Of a stretch of DNA of 64,000 nt, positions 63,375-64,000 are shown piece after piece. The notes below the pieces were generated by a model. The model made no database searches and had not been told where the DNA came from. It saw only the letters and a list, made by a program, of their open reading frames with translations. A program made the translations under genes and the position numbers. This stretch comes from JAKFWF01 sp963750535 (GTDB lineage: Bacteria; Pseudomonadota; Alphaproteobacteria; Rhizobiales; Hyphomicrobiaceae): contig CAVVRF010000002.1 in the NCBI GenBank assembly GCA_963750535.1, positions 1 through 64,000 of the forward strand, given 5' to 3'. The number at the start of each line of letters is the position of its first letter. Position 1 is the first letter of the stretch.

Positions 63375-64000
63375 CTACGCCCCCAGCTCCACCACAACGA
63401 TCTCCGGTGGCCGGCCGAAGCGAACCGGCAGGCCGGAGCAGCCGAGACCGCCCGAGACGATCAGGTGCCGGTTGTCCTCGACGACGTGGCCATAGAGGAA
63501 GCGGCTCCCGTAACGGCTCGGAACCACCGGCGCATAGCCGAGGAACTGGACCTGGCCTCCGTGAGTGTGCCCCGACAGCGTCAGCGATACCCGCGACGGA
63601 ACGCTCGGGAAGATATCCGGCTCGTGCGCCATCAGGATCACCGGCGCATCGTCGGTCATCATGGCGAGCGTGCCTTGCAGATCGTCGACCCCGATATAGC
63701 CGAAGCGATCGCCACGCCGCCGGTTGCGGTTCCTATAGAACGCCCACTGGTCGCCGAGCCCGGCAAGCCAGAACGGCCGACCGTCCTTCTCGAGCCTGAG
63801 GACGTCGTTCTGGTAGACCTTGAGACCGGCGCTCGTCATCGCCTGGCAGCACTTGGGCGGCCCGGACATGCGCATCTGCACCTCGCGGTCATTCCACCAG
63901 TCGTGGTTGCCGAGGACGGCATGGACCCCGAGCGGCGCCTTCAGCCCGCCGAGAGCGGATGCCCATTCGTCATCCGGCACCGCGCGATGCACCATTCGGC
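63375..64000 (-). CDS. Metallophosphoesterase, YaeI-like, N-terminus outside the window
   Basis: The visible 209 residues hold the second half of a calcineurin-like phosphoesterase: VHAVLGNHDWWNDREVQ, VILMAHEPDIFPSVP and LTLSGHTHGGQVQF (GNHD, H and GHTHGGQ metal ligands), ending PVRFGRPPEIVVVELGA. The frame continues past 64000; an ATG at 63995 is unlikely to be the start because the first metal motif (DxH) is missing. YaeI-type enzymes act on phosphodiesters or lipids such as UDP-diacylglucosamine. Confidence 0.88.
   Translation of the reverse strand, partial: RMVHRAVPDDEWASALGGLKAPLGVHAVLGNHDWWNDREVQMRMSGPPKCCQAMTSAGLKVYQNDVLRLEKDGRPFWLAGLGDQWAFYRNRNRRRGDRFGYIGVDDLQGTLAMMTDDAPVILMAHEPDIFPSVPSRVSLTLSGHTHGGQVQFLGYAPVVPSRYGSRFLYGHVVEDNRHLIVSGGLGCSGLPVRFGRPPEIVVVELGA

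Noticed and set aside
1..64000. CRISPR arrays, rRNA genes, replication origin and prophage modules
   Set aside because: No regularly spaced repeats of 25-40 bp, no rRNA sequence, no DnaA-box cluster and no phage structural genes were seen anywhere in the window.

Overview
The window reads as a chromosomal segment of an alphaproteobacterium, most likely order Hyphomicrobiales (Rhizobiales). This rests on a TrcR/DUF1013 cell-cycle regulator, TIGR02186 and TIGR02281 family proteins, DUF1289, a metal-ligand-less PyrC' next to pyrB, a CIRCE-controlled groESL, an ALDH7 of AmaB type and strong GC codon bias. I cannot name the genus from sequence alone.

Layout. 1-8.2 kb is an accessory, scarred region of visibly lower GC. 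It holds an L,D-transpeptidase, a small lipoprotein missed by ORF length cut-offs, a frameshifted epimerase, a glutathione S-transferase and a groESL pair with a near-perfect CIRCE operator. It ends in a glutamine synthetase remnant cut by the 3' end of a group II intron and capped at its stop codon by an IS5-type fragment. This region stops at a tRNA-Arg whose 5' half is duplicated 131 bp away. 8.4-31 kb is housekeeping: trcR, a TauE/SafE exporter with TIGR02186, BKACE, ymdB, yebC, tRNA-Asp, pyrB-pyrC', plsY, dprA, topA-rnr, an SHMT-like enzyme, a PP-loop protein, a uracil-DNA glycosylase, a metallo-beta-lactamase-fold hydrolase and a GST. 31-40 kb carries a histidine kinase, DUF1289 plus two tandem retropepsin-like proteases, a phosphohexomutase and hyuA-hyuB. 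40-46 kb is a small surface-polysaccharide locus (CapD-like dehydratase, sugar transferase, two glycosyltransferases).

The most interesting block is 46.3-51.15 kb: YcaO and TfuA, translationally coupled, then a HExxH...E metalloprotease, then a small protein and a reading frame ending in six perfect SGADLR hexapeptides whose codons differ only synonymously. YcaO-TfuA pairs thioamidate peptide backbones, so this looks like an undescribed RiPP-type system with a candidate substrate and protease. After it come a GNAT acetyltransferase, a nucleotide cyclase/TPR protein, a leftward sulfate-uptake operon (two small genes, two sulfate-binding proteins, cysT, cysW, cysA), an aminoadipate-semialdehyde dehydrogenase, an MFS exporter and a metallophosphoesterase cut by the window edge.

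A caution for the whole window: topA (twice), groEL, cysA, sbp, hyuA, the TIGR02186 gene, the ALDH, the epimerase and the SGADLR gene all carry frameshifts repaired by removing one base. One shared direction, including in essential topA, suggests assembly or sequencing insertions rather than widespread gene death. I annotate these as full-length genes with the break noted.
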